Shown here in pieces: positions 18,473-27,249 of a stretch of 64,000 bases of DNA; the stretch's first letter is position 1; every line of letters starts with the position of its first letter. The DNA is from an uncultured Bacteroidales bacterium (GTDB lineage Bacteria > Bacteroidota > Bacteroidia > Bacteroidales > UBA932), in NCBI GenBank assembly GCA_934691625.1, contig CAKUTA010000004.1, positions 1 to 64,000 of the forward strand, in the 5' to 3' direction. The position numbers were made by a program, and so were the translations under genes. Under the pieces are notes generated by a model. The model was given only the letters and a program-made list of their open reading frames with translations. It had not been told where the DNA came from and did not search any database.

Positions 18473-20134
18473 TTATTTTCTTCCGCGCAGACGGTTGCTG
18501 CGGCTTTCGGCTGTGGATGCCCACCATACGTCTGTCTGCATATTGTTAGTTCCTCCGAGCCAGCTGTCCAGAGCCTCCTTGTATGTGACAGGATTACGGT
18601 ATTTCTCATCAGCCGGATACCTCAGACGGGTAGGCAGGATATAATTGTTGTCCGCAGCAGGGCCATTGGTCTTGAGGATAGGGTATCCTGTACGCCTGTA
18701 GTCGCACCATGACTCTATGCCGACCCAGAACATTGATATCCATTTCTGTGTAAGGATTGTCTCCAGGTCATTGTCTGCCTCGATCTCCGACGAGAGGATA
18801 CCGATGAATTTCGTCATCGTCTCACTGTCATGAGATTCCTCCGTATTCCATTCAAGGACAGATTCCTCGACGGCGTCCAGATAGATTCTTTTCACTTCCG
18901 GGTAGCTGATGTCCAGAAGTCCGCGCTGACCAGCCTCCGCGAAAATGAACAGCAGCTCTGAATAGTTCATCAGCGCATAATGATCCGCATTCTGGAGGTT
19001 GCCCACCGAATTCCCGTTATCATAAGGATATCTGCCCACCTGGGAATTCCCGGCAGCAGAGACATGAGTATCCAGGAACGCATCAAGGTCGCTCTTGAAT
19101 AGCTGTGTCGGAGCGCCAAGCGGCTTGGTGAAATAATAGTAGAAGCGTGGATCTGAAAGACCTTTCTTCTTGTCATACATCTTGTTGACAAGGGTCTCGC
19201 AGGCTATGACACTGTTCCATATTCCCGATGTTGTGGAATAGAACGGCGTGTATAACGCAGAATTGTATTTGCTGAATCCCACAAGTGCGGCATCGCTCCT
19301 GTCACGCATCAGGGCATAGTCACCGCCGCCTGATACGAAGCAGTCATAAAGTTCCGCAATCTTGTTTCTTACGCTGAAGTCAGGATGTCCGGTGACGCTC
19401 ATATCCATGATTCCACCTTCTTCTTCGACTTTCATGGCAGCCCTCATGAGAAGACGCAGATAAAGCGAGTTGCCAAGCCTGCGCCACCTGTCCACATCTC
19501 CCTCATACATGTAGTCACACAGGGAGCTGAAATCAGTCTGAGCAAGTTCTCCCGAATTCTTCATCTCTTCAGCATTGACAAACGCCGAGTTCGCATCCTC
19601 CAGAAGAGCGAAAAGGTCGGAATAGATGACCTTCATGTCATCATATTTAGTAGTATAGGTAACATCGTCCTTCTGAAGAGCGATCTTCAGCGCATCGAAA
19701 TACGGCACATTGCCGTAGGCATCCACAATGTTGGACATCACCAGAGCCTTGAGCACGAGTGCCACACCTTTCATCGCAGGATTGCTTTCCTTCTCTGCCT
19801 GGGCAAGCATATATTCAGCGTTGCCCGCCTGGATATAAAGCCCCAGCCAGATGGATGCATCCACAGACTCTGTGATGGAGTAGTTATAGTTCATCTGCGA
19901 TGTCACCTCAGTGTTGTAGTTAAGGCTGTACTGCATCAGCTCCGACATCAGGTCATAAGATCTGGTGACCAGGGCATATTCCGTATTATAGAGAATCGGC
20001 TGGACGAATGACTCCGCAGGGGCATCATAAAGCGCATACGGATTCTTGTTCATATCGTCGAACTTGGAGCATGACACTGCCGCCATAAGGACAGCCGCAG
20101 CTGCTGTATATCTGAAAAATCTGTTCATAGTCAC
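18473..20134 (-). CDS. SusD-like (SusD_2-type) outer-membrane lipoprotein
   Basis: A 553-residue lipoprotein with lipobox AAVSC (Cys about 22) followed by SKFDDMNKNPYA, the usual start of the second SusD subgroup. Other family segments visible are VQPILYNTEYAL, LGLYIQAGNAEYMLAQAEKE, LVLKALVMSNIVDAYGNVPYFDAL, RWRRLGNSLYLRLLMRAA and ADHYALMNYSELLFIFAEAGQRG. It starts 7 nt downstream of the STN-containing SusC stop and is its partner lid. The ligand is unknown. The presence of two phosphoesterases downstream makes a phosphorylated ligand worth considering. Confidence 0.92.
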   Translation of the reverse strand: MTMNRFFRYTAAAAVLMAAVSCSKFDDMNKNPYALYDAPAESFVQPILYNTEYALVTRSYDLMSELMQYSLNYNTEVTSQMNYNYSITESVDASIWLGLYIQAGNAEYMLAQAEKESNPAMKGVALVLKALVMSNIVDAYGNVPYFDALKIALQKDDVTYTTKYDDMKVIYSDLFALLEDANSAFVNAEEMKNSGELAQTDFSSLCDYMYEGDVDRWRRLGNSLYLRLLMRAAMKVEEEGGIMDMSVTGHPDFSVRNKIAELYDCFVSGGGDYALMRDRSDAALVGFSKYNSALYTPFYSTTSGIWNSVIACETLVNKMYDKKKGLSDPRFYYYFTKPLGAPTQLFKSDLDAFLDTHVSAAGNSQVGRYPYDNGNSVGNLQNADHYALMNYSELLFIFAEAGQRGLLDISYPEVKRIYLDAVEESVLEWNTEESHDSETMTKFIGILSSEIEADNDLETILTQKWISMFWVGIESWCDYRRTGYPILKTNGPAADNNYILPTRLRYPADEKYRNPVTYKEALDSWLGGTNNMQTDVWWASTAESRSNRLRGRK

Positions 20135-20141
20135 ACGGATG

Positions 20142-23100
20142 TTAGAAGGTTATTTTCAGGTTTGCGCCATACTGTGCACCTGACGGCATCTGCAGGATCT
20201 CGAATCCCGGGATAATCGCGCTTCCCCTCATGGATACGCCTTCAGGATCCCATCCAGGGAACTTGCTCCAGCAGACAAGGTTATTTCCATATACAGCCAC
20301 TGACAGCCCATGGATGACCTTGGTCTTCGCAAGAAGCTTCTTCGGGAAGGAGTATTCTATGCGAGCCTCGCGCAGCTTCAGGAACTGCGTGCTGACAAAG
20401 TTCGCCTCTGCGTTGGTGTTGCTGAATGCGGAATGGTAGTATTCAGATATCTCGCTGCGCGGAATCGCGTAGTCGTTGATCTTATAGTTGCCGTCATCCA
20501 GAAGCACCACTCCTTCCGCCACCATTCCGCCTTCACGTCCTGCAAGAGTGTTTATGCCCTTTCCACGGTAGTTCAGCACCCAGTTCGTATAAGAGAACAC
20601 ATGACCGCCATACTGGCCGTCGAAGCTGACTGAAGCCTTCACATCCTTCCACTGGAATGACAAGTTGAATCCGCCTCTCCATTTCGGACTGCAGTCACCT
20701 ATATATTTCAGGTCCTCATCCGTCTGCGGCTTTCCCTGCTTATCCAGAACGATCATGCCTGAGACATTCCGCATTGTACCGTCGCTGTCTATCGCATAGG
20801 ACCCCTCCGGTGCCCGCTTATAGCCTTTTCCGTACATGGAGGTCAATGAACTTCCCTCGTATGCGGTCATCAGGGCATGGGATGAATACCTTGCCACAAT
20901 CCATGAATCTATGCCGTCGCCAAGCGACAGCACCCTGTTTCGGTTAAGCGACCAGTTCAGCCCGAGATTCAGCTGAACAGCATTGGTCTTGAGCAGAGTT
21001 CCGGACGCAGTAAGCTCCATGCCCCAGTTCCGGATAGTTCCTGCATTGGTATATACGCTGCTTGCTCCTGTCGCATAGGATACAGGCATGTCGGCAATCA
21101 GGTTTTTCGAGGTTCCGTCATAATATGCCACATCCAGATTCAGGCGGTTACGGAACATTCTGATGTCAGCTCCGACCTCCCATGAGGTGACAATCTCAGG
21201 CTTCAGGCTGCTGTTTGACTTGGCTGAAGGGAGCGACACTCCGCCAGGAAACTTTGTGCTGGCGAGGTAGTCCTCGATACGGTACGCCGAGGTATCATGT
21301 CCGACCTGCGCCCACGATGCGCGTATCTTCATGAGATTTATCAGCCCGTTAGTGCGCCCGAAGTCGAAGAGGTCGTTGAGCGCAGCACTTGCGGATACCG
21401 ACGGATAGAAATACGAGCGGTTGTCTGAAGGCAATGTGCTTGACCAGTCATTTCGTCCGGTAACATCCAGGAACACAGCATTCTTCCATGAGAACTGGAG
21501 AAGTGCGTACAATGAATTCGTCTGACGCTTGTAGCCGTAGTTGTCCACCTTTATCTCGCCAAGCGAGTTAGCAAGAGAATAGACTCCATCCTGCTTGAGC
21601 TTGTCCGCTGTCTGAGACTGCCTCCTGTAGTTCTGGTTTATGATATTGCCACCGAAGTTCCCCGTAAAGTGGAAATCCGCGCCGAGTTCCCTGTCGTATT
21701 TCAGCAGGAAATCCCCCGTAAACTGAACAGAAGATATATTCTGCTCGCGGTACCATCCGTCAGGATTTGCCTGGGTGGAGGTAGCCTGTCTCTGTGTACG
21801 GAAGTCAATGTTCATGTCCAGACCGCCACGAAGCATTAGCGTAAGCCCCTTGCAGATAGTTATATCGAATTTAGAATTGCCATAGAATCTGTTACGCAGC
21901 TGGTCATTTGTACATTCGTTTGCGATAAAGTATGCATTGTTCTTGCCGCCGGAAAGCGATGTATCCTGGGCAATGTTCTCCTGACCTGCCAGCCAGTAGT
22001 TCTTCGCCCATGACATGTCCACATTAGGGGCATAGGTCCAGAGACTGTACATAACTGATGTGGAGCCATATCCTGAAGATGTCGGGATATTGTCGCACTG
22101 CTGCCTCTTGTAGTTCGCCGAAGTCTCCACTGACAGCCATTTGGACAGATTGCTTGTAGTCTTGAGCGATATGTACTGCTTGTTGTAGTCAGTATTCGGC
22201 ACCATCATGTCTCCGCGGGTGTCGCTGAAAGTGACCCTGACAGAATTCTTGCTGTTTATCTTTCCGGATACAGAAAGCGTATTGCTGACCACATAGGCAG
22301 TTCTGAAATAGCTCTTGAACCAGTCCCCGTGGCTTACAAACGGAGTTGCCACACGCTGGAAATCTCCATCAGCATTCAGTGAGCCGCCTATCGAATACCT
22401 GTCATCATAATACTGGTACTGAAGCGAGCCATCCATAAGAGGACCCCATGATTCCAGGGTAAGGTTATTCTTGTAGCCTGATACAGGATGATAGCCCGAG
22501 CCTTTCTGCTGGTCACCGCTCCTGAGATAATAGTAATAGTCCGGATTTGAGCCCTGACCATATTTATACTGGAGGTCAGGAGATGTCGTAAGGGTCTCGA
22601 GCATGACATTGGTGCTGTACGAGACTTTCACCTTGGAATCCTGGCTTCCGCCGGACTTGGTAGTGATGACAATCGCACCATTCGCCGCATTCGAGCCATA
22701 GAGCGCTGTCGCTGCAGGACCTTTCAGGATGGTGATGTTCTCGATATCATCAGGATTGACATCGCCTGTACCGTCGCCATAGTCTATGGAGAATGTAGAA
22801 TCATCCCCGCCGGCTGTCGATGATGTGGAAGTATTGAACATCGGGACTCCGTCAATGACAAAGAGCGCAGAGTTGTTCGCCAGATCCACAGAGGACTCTC
22901 CTCGCAATGTCACACGCATCGAGCCGCCAGGGCCAGAATTGGTTCTGTCAATGGCAAGGCCTGCAACCCTTCCGGCAAGTCCGCCAAGCCAGTTGGACGA
23001 TGTCGCGGAGTTGGAGAAGCGCTCTCCGTCCACCTTTGTCGCAGCATAGCCGAGGGATTTCTCATCCCTCTTCATTCCGAAAGCCGTAACCACCACAGAT

Positions 23101-23750
23101 TCAAGCACCTGTGCATCATCCACCATACGGATGCTGATTTCAGTACGGCTGCCTACCTTGACCACTTCGTCCTTGAAGCCCATCGAGCTGAACCTGAGCT
23201 GCTGCTCCGGTGATGCGCTGATGGAATAGGCACCGTCATTATCAGTAATCACTCCGGTAGCCGTCCCCTCAATGAGGACTCCGACTCCCGGCATAGGTTT
23301 TCCCTGAGAATCTCTCACTATTCCGGAAACGATGTGCGCTTCCGGTTTGCCTGATGTCTGGGCGACATTTGAACCCTGGCTCCCGGTGCTGCCCTTATCC
23401 TGTGCTCCGGACTTCGTGTCCGCTTTTATGGCAATCTTGTTCCCGATCACCTCGAAGGTGCAGCCAGTCCCTGCCAATGCCTTTTTCAGGACTTCGCTGA
23501 CAGGAAGATTTTCTGCATCCACAGATACATTCCCTGCATTTTCAAGGACCTGGATGCTGTAGAAGAAGGTATAGCTGCATTTCTTTTCGACTGCGGCTAT
23601 GAATTCGCGTAACGGCTGATTCTTTACCGAGATGCTTATGACCGGCTCCTGCCGCGCCTCCGTGGCATGCACGGAAGGCGACATGCAGAGGCATAAAGTC
23701 ATCATCACGGAAAGGACAGCTATACGCAGTCTTTTCATGAAGAGATTCAT
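20142..23750 (-). CDS. SusC-type TonB-dependent transducer with N-terminal STN domain
   Basis: A 1202-residue outer-membrane transporter that also signals. The signal peptide (about 1-29, ending HATEA) is followed by an STN domain (about 33-108: ISISVKNQPLREFIAAVEKK to GNKIAIK), a carboxypeptidase-regulatory domain (about 138-212), a plug (SVVVTAFGMKRDEKSLGYA, FVIDGVPMF, ITILKGPAATALYGSNAANG) and a barrel ending in LKITF. In this family the STN domain contacts a FecR anti-sigma factor in the periplasm. A FecR gene and an ECF sigma gene lie 3.5-5 kb upstream, so regulation by ligand binding is likely. The first ATG is used; the Met five residues in is an alternative. Confidence 0.95.
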   Translation of the reverse strand: MNLFMKRLRIAVLSVMMTLCLCMSPSVHATEARQEPVISISVKNQPLREFIAAVEKKCSYTFFYSIQVLENAGNVSVDAENLPVSEVLKKALAGTGCTFEVIGNKIAIKADTKSGAQDKGSTGSQGSNVAQTSGKPEAHIVSGIVRDSQGKPMPGVGVLIEGTATGVITDNDGAYSISASPEQQLRFSSMGFKDEVVKVGSRTEISIRMVDDAQVLESVVVTAFGMKRDEKSLGYAATKVDGERFSNSATSSNWLGGLAGRVAGLAIDRTNSGPGGSMRVTLRGESSVDLANNSALFVIDGVPMFNTSTSSTAGGDDSTFSIDYGDGTGDVNPDDIENITILKGPAATALYGSNAANGAIVITTKSGGSQDSKVKVSYSTNVMLETLTTSPDLQYKYGQGSNPDYYYYLRSGDQQKGSGYHPVSGYKNNLTLESWGPLMDGSLQYQYYDDRYSIGGSLNADGDFQRVATPFVSHGDWFKSYFRTAYVVSNTLSVSGKINSKNSVRVTFSDTRGDMMVPNTDYNKQYISLKTTSNLSKWLSVETSANYKRQQCDNIPTSSGYGSTSVMYSLWTYAPNVDMSWAKNYWLAGQENIAQDTSLSGGKNNAYFIANECTNDQLRNRFYGNSKFDITICKGLTLMLRGGLDMNIDFRTQRQATSTQANPDGWYREQNISSVQFTGDFLLKYDRELGADFHFTGNFGGNIINQNYRRQSQTADKLKQDGVYSLANSLGEIKVDNYGYKRQTNSLYALLQFSWKNAVFLDVTGRNDWSSTLPSDNRSYFYPSVSASAALNDLFDFGRTNGLINLMKIRASWAQVGHDTSAYRIEDYLASTKFPGGVSLPSAKSNSSLKPEIVTSWEVGADIRMFRNRLNLDVAYYDGTSKNLIADMPVSYATGASSVYTNAGTIRNWGMELTASGTLLKTNAVQLNLGLNWSLNRNRVLSLGDGIDSWIVARYSSHALMTAYEGSSLTSMYGKGYKRAPEGSYAIDSDGTMRNVSGMIVLDKQGKPQTDEDLKYIGDCSPKWRGGFNLSFQWKDVKASVSFDGQYGGHVFSYTNWVLNYRGKGINTLAGREGGMVAEGVVLLDDGNYKINDYAIPRSEISEYYHSAFSNTNAEANFVSTQFLKLREARIEYSFPKKLLAKTKVIHGLSVAVYGNNLVCWSKFPGWDPEGVSMRGSAIIPGFEILQMPSGAQYGANLKITF

Positions 23751-23810
23751 CTTTTCTTTTTATGATTATATTTCAGTTAATTGATTTAATATCAATATTT
23801 TAGTATTTTC

Positions 23811-23835
23811 CAAAATCGCCACAGACGCTATTTTG
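23811..23835 (-). repeat. Palindromic 25-bp intergenic repeat, copy A
   Basis: Minus-strand copy of an imperfect palindrome that begins CAAAATAG and ends GGCGATTTTG. It lies in the gap upstream of the STN-SusC gene. Related copies are at 28522-28546 and 48473-48497. Seen directly; the function is unknown. Confidence 0.6.
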
Positions 23836-23886
23836 AGAAACATCAAATAGTTACAAGTAAACAAATTACGTAAAAATTCAGGTATC

Positions 23887-26853
23887 CTATAGCGTGCCGT
23901 CCCAGAGATAGAATGTTCCGCGTTTCCCTGTAGTGCTGCCGATAGCACGGTCATTGACATTATCTTTCGTGACAGCCGTGCCGTTTATGGTTCCGCCGAA
24001 TCCGCAGGCCGTCGTCACGCCGGCTGAGCTTGCATCGTCAGCCTTGCCAATTATGCCGCCGAAGCATGCATTTGCAGCTTTCGTCTGCGATATACTGCCA
24101 TAATACCTGCAACCATCAACTGATGATTCCATGGCTTCACCTATTATTCCACCAGCATCTGCCGTTGCATTAGTCCCCCCCCCATTAATTTCTACGCTGG
24201 TTTTTACACTGCTGGATGAAACATTACATTTTTCTGCAACGCCTACAATTCCTCCGCCTGGAGCTGAACGGGTAATGCCTTTTTCTGAAATAACAGTACA
24301 GTCAGATATTGTTCCATTAGATATATAACCTGCAATACCTCCAGCAATCCCACAATATGCATATACAGAACTGCTATTATGGCAGTCTTCAATTTTTGCT
24401 GAATAGGTGTTGGAACTTAAGTAGCCGATGCTGCCAACAATACCTCCGACCGCATTTGCATCATAACCAGTCCATGGGTTCTGATTATAAAGCCGTTCCT
24501 CTTGCCTTCCAGAATTTGTACAATGCTTTATTTCCACATCACCCCCATAAAGTCTGCCGGCAATTCCACCAACATGTATATTATAGCCTGGAGTACTTGA
24601 TGTATTATCAGTCATCTGTACGAAAACCGAACTTGAGCAATCAGATATAATAGCGCCTTTAGTTGCACCTCCTATAACTCCGCCTATACCAGAGAGTTTA
24701 TGCTGCATTGCCTTTTTAGATGGGGTCGCAATTTTCACATTTCCAGCAGTCTTCATGCCAGAGATATTTATAGGAGCACCATACGCGCAGCCGACAACTC
24801 CTGCGAAGAAAGACTCTGCCGCCCCATTCTTCGCAGAGCTGATATCATAGGTGACGCTTGAATTCCATGTAACGTCACCGCTGACTGTAACTTCCGCAAT
24901 AGTCTGTCCGATGAGACCTCCGCAATACAGATATGTGCTTGTACCAGACTCAGTAGCACCTATATTGATTGTACCTGTACATGGCTCACCACTTAGGCTC
25001 AGAGTCTGAGCCTTGGTAATACGACCGAACAAACCTCCACAATATAAGTTTCGGAGCGCAGCTGTGGTCTTGATATTTCCAGAGCTGACAGTTTCAGTAA
25101 ATTCAGCATTTGCAGTACCAAGCTGAGCCGCAATTCCACCTGCAATCAGCTGCTTTACATTAGATGCAGATGTAACATCACCGAAATTTGAACATTTCAC
25201 GACTTTCAGCAATGCTTCCGAACCAGTATCAACTGTACCGAACAAACCTCCTAGATAAAGGAACTTGCATGGGTCTTCAGAACTTCTGACAGTAGAAACT
25301 GTTATAGCGCCTGAATTGTTACATCCAGATATCGTTCCCGCAGAGCATCTTGCACAAATACCTCCGACATAGATGTTTAATGCGGTCGAAGCCACGGAAA
25401 TGTTGCCAGTATTGGAGCAGTTCTCTATCACACCGTCAGGATTCGAGCAGTAGCCTGTGAAACCGCCGATATACAGATTGGTCTTGGATGCAGCGTCAGT
25501 CACATAAGTGGCATCAGCGACAATCTCTCCAGAATTTGAGCAGCTGATGATAGTCGCGGCCCTGTTTCTTCCGATAAGTCCACCGACATAGAACGGGAAC
25601 TTGTTTGCCACAGAATTACACTGTGACACAGTCACTTTCGCAGCGCTGGCGCAATTCATGACCTTGCCTTCAGAACAGTATCCTATAAGCGAGCCGAACT
25701 CCAGCTGCTTATCCCCGCCATACCATGGCGTGAAGCTGCAGGACCCGTCTATAGTCAGATCCTTGACAAGCGCATCAGTTCCGATAGCCTGGATGAAAGG
25801 CACATCTGCATTCAGGTTCATTATCTTTTTCCCGTTTCCATTGAGAGTTCCGGCAAAATACTTGACCAGACTGTCTTTCTGGAACTGTTTTGCTCCTTCA
25901 CGAAGTCCCAGAGTAACGAACTCATCCGCTCCTATAGAAGTGAAATCCAGGTCATTCACGATAGTCGCGATCTGAGAATCAGGATATTCGCCTGCATTAT
26001 AGGCAGTTGCAAATGAGTTCCACTCCTCCGGAGTCGTAATCTCAACACCCTTCTCCTCACCATTCGGCTCGAATATCAGCTCCGGCATAAGCATCAGCTT
26101 TCCTGCGACAAGCTCGCGTTCACCGCCAATGCTTCTCTTCATGGCATGGCCGTTTTCATCCACCACCTTTACAGCGAAGCCTTCTGAATACGTCCCGGCA
26201 GGGAGAATGATGTTGAACACACGGACAGTGTCTCTTGAAAGTTCGTCCTGAACCTCCATCCTTATCGTACTTCCGGCATTTCCTGCAGGAGTCAGAGAAC
26301 ATTCCTGGAAATCCACATTGAAGTCGCCTGACAGCTGCTCTCCACCTGTCGAAGACACCTCGATATAGCGTATCCTGTCAGTATCAGAGCCGGCCTTCAG
26401 CTGCACTCCGAGAATTCCGCAAAGCTGCCCCATACGCACATTCTCCGTAGTGGAGAAACCTGCCATCGGTAGGGAACCGGAAGCGATATTGTCCCCTTTG
26501 ACAGCTTTCTGAGAATACGGAAGCGTGACAGTCGTGGCGTTTTTCGCCATACTGGAAGGATAGATTATGCTGTACGGTGCTGAGACTTCAGCATTGAAGG
26601 CAAAATCAGCAGAAACTGCATTGCTTTCAATGTCAAGAGCTTCGGAGGCAATACCATTGACGGAGATCTGATCCCCCCTACACCACAGCACAGAACGGAA
26701 TCCATCTTCGGCATTACCAAGGACGGTTTTTGTCTGGTCTGGTACTTCTACTGTAAGCACGGTCCTGGCATTTTCAGTCTGCCAGTCGGTTTCATTTGTG
26801 CAGGCACATGCAGAGAGTATGCATAAGAGCACAGGAGCTGTCATTTTTCTCAT
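23887..26853 (-). CDS. Fimbrillin-like N-terminus plus GLUG-repeat lipoprotein
   Basis: A 988-residue lipoprotein with lipobox LSACAC near residues 13-18. Residues about 30-265 resemble a fimbrillin-like/Mfa-type N-terminal domain (TKTVLGNAEDGFRSVLWCRGDQISVNG, PYSIIYPSSM). The rest is about sixteen GLUG-like repeats ending FYLWDGTL. Its start overlaps the stop of a 53-aa peptide gene by 4 nt. The stretch 24.1-25.4 kb is visibly AT-richer than its surroundings, and a run of nine G (coding strand) lies at 24175-24183. It is the first large gene of the sigma/FecR-linked unit, and 136 nt separate it from susC. It probably forms a surface binding or adhesive protein. Confidence 0.85.
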   Translation of the reverse strand: MRKMTAPVLLCILSACACTNETDWQTENARTVLTVEVPDQTKTVLGNAEDGFRSVLWCRGDQISVNGIASEALDIESNAVSADFAFNAEVSAPYSIIYPSSMAKNATTVTLPYSQKAVKGDNIASGSLPMAGFSTTENVRMGQLCGILGVQLKAGSDTDRIRYIEVSSTGGEQLSGDFNVDFQECSLTPAGNAGSTIRMEVQDELSRDTVRVFNIILPAGTYSEGFAVKVVDENGHAMKRSIGGERELVAGKLMLMPELIFEPNGEEKGVEITTPEEWNSFATAYNAGEYPDSQIATIVNDLDFTSIGADEFVTLGLREGAKQFQKDSLVKYFAGTLNGNGKKIMNLNADVPFIQAIGTDALVKDLTIDGSCSFTPWYGGDKQLEFGSLIGYCSEGKVMNCASAAKVTVSQCNSVANKFPFYVGGLIGRNRAATIISCSNSGEIVADATYVTDAASKTNLYIGGFTGYCSNPDGVIENCSNTGNISVASTALNIYVGGICARCSAGTISGCNNSGAITVSTVRSSEDPCKFLYLGGLFGTVDTGSEALLKVVKCSNFGDVTSASNVKQLIAGGIAAQLGTANAEFTETVSSGNIKTTAALRNLYCGGLFGRITKAQTLSLSGEPCTGTINIGATESGTSTYLYCGGLIGQTIAEVTVSGDVTWNSSVTYDISSAKNGAAESFFAGVVGCAYGAPINISGMKTAGNVKIATPSKKAMQHKLSGIGGVIGGATKGAIISDCSSSVFVQMTDNTSSTPGYNIHVGGIAGRLYGGDVEIKHCTNSGRQEERLYNQNPWTGYDANAVGGIVGSIGYLSSNTYSAKIEDCHNSSSVYAYCGIAGGIAGYISNGTISDCTVISEKGITRSAPGGGIVGVAEKCNVSSSSVKTSVEINGGGTNATADAGGIIGEAMESSVDGCRYYGSISQTKAANACFGGIIGKADDASSAGVTTACGFGGTINGTAVTKDNVNDRAIGSTTGKRGTFYLWDGTL
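24175..24183 (-). repeat. Homopolymeric G9 tract inside a coding region
   Basis: Nine consecutive C on the plus strand are nine G on the coding strand, within the codons of the GGG in INGGGTNA. The tract sits about 100 codons before the end of the GLUG lipoprotein gene. Slippage here would shift the frame and remove the last repeats. Confidence 0.7.
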
Positions 26854-27011
26854 AGTCCTTCCTCCTCCAGATATTCATCATATCCCCAGGCATAGTCTAT
26901 CTGCAGTTTTTCATTCGAGGCACTGCAGACTCCTTCTTCCAGAACCAGATCATAGCTGGTTATTGCCGGTGCTTCATAACCGGACTTCAGTGTTGTTAAT
27001 TGCGATTTCAT
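26850..27011 (-). CDS. 53-aa peptide upstream of GLUG lipoprotein
   Basis: A short gene encoding 53 residues, beginning MKSQLTTLKSGYEAPAITSY, with the segment LVLEEGVCSASNEKLQ and an acidic end (YDEYLEEEGL). It has no signal peptide. Its TGA overlaps the ATG of the GLUG lipoprotein by 4 nt, so translation is coupled. Short proteins with the pattern YxxPxI...E..xCxAS are common in Bacteroidales next to surface-protein genes, and their function is not established as far as I know. The single Cys preceded by an acidic stretch is the recurrent feature. The frame, coupling and composition make it credible despite its size. Confidence 0.65.
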   Translation of the reverse strand: MKSQLTTLKSGYEAPAITSYDLVLEEGVCSASNEKLQIDYAWGYDEYLEEEGL

Positions 27012-27088
27012 TATAATGTATGATTTAAATTGTTTTTATCCTAGAAGCTGTTCACATTTCACTCGACATGAATTCCAACAAATTCTTA

Positions 27089-27249
27089 GAAGCTGTTTTG
27101 AAATTATTGTCTGACGGTTTGAGTGGAAAAAACTTCAGGTTCGACCGAGGATTCGGGGAAGATAGCGGTGCCTATCTGACCTGAGAACTCGGGATGAAGA
27201 TGAAGAAATTTTACCTCAAACAACTTTTCAATCATTTCAAAACAGCTTC
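27089..27249. mobile_element. MITE-like element, copy 1 (161 bp)
   Basis: A non-coding 161-bp element with inverted ends GAAGCTGTTTTGAAAT...ATTTCAAAACAGCTTC, flanked on both sides by TTA (27086-27088 and 27250-27252). The right-hand TTA is, on the minus strand, the TAA stop codon of the fecR gene. Inside is a short hairpin (AGATAG...CTATCT). It shares most of its length with the copies at 58035-58195 and 60770-60931. Confidence 0.8.

Noticed and set aside
18453..18527. Upstream extension of the BACON/GLUG lipoprotein
   Set aside because: It overlaps the end of the SusD-like gene and would bury the lipoprotein signal peptide.
27043..27060. Extra GAAGCTGTT next to MITE copy 1
   Set aside because: Only about 9 bases match the element end, too little to call another copy.
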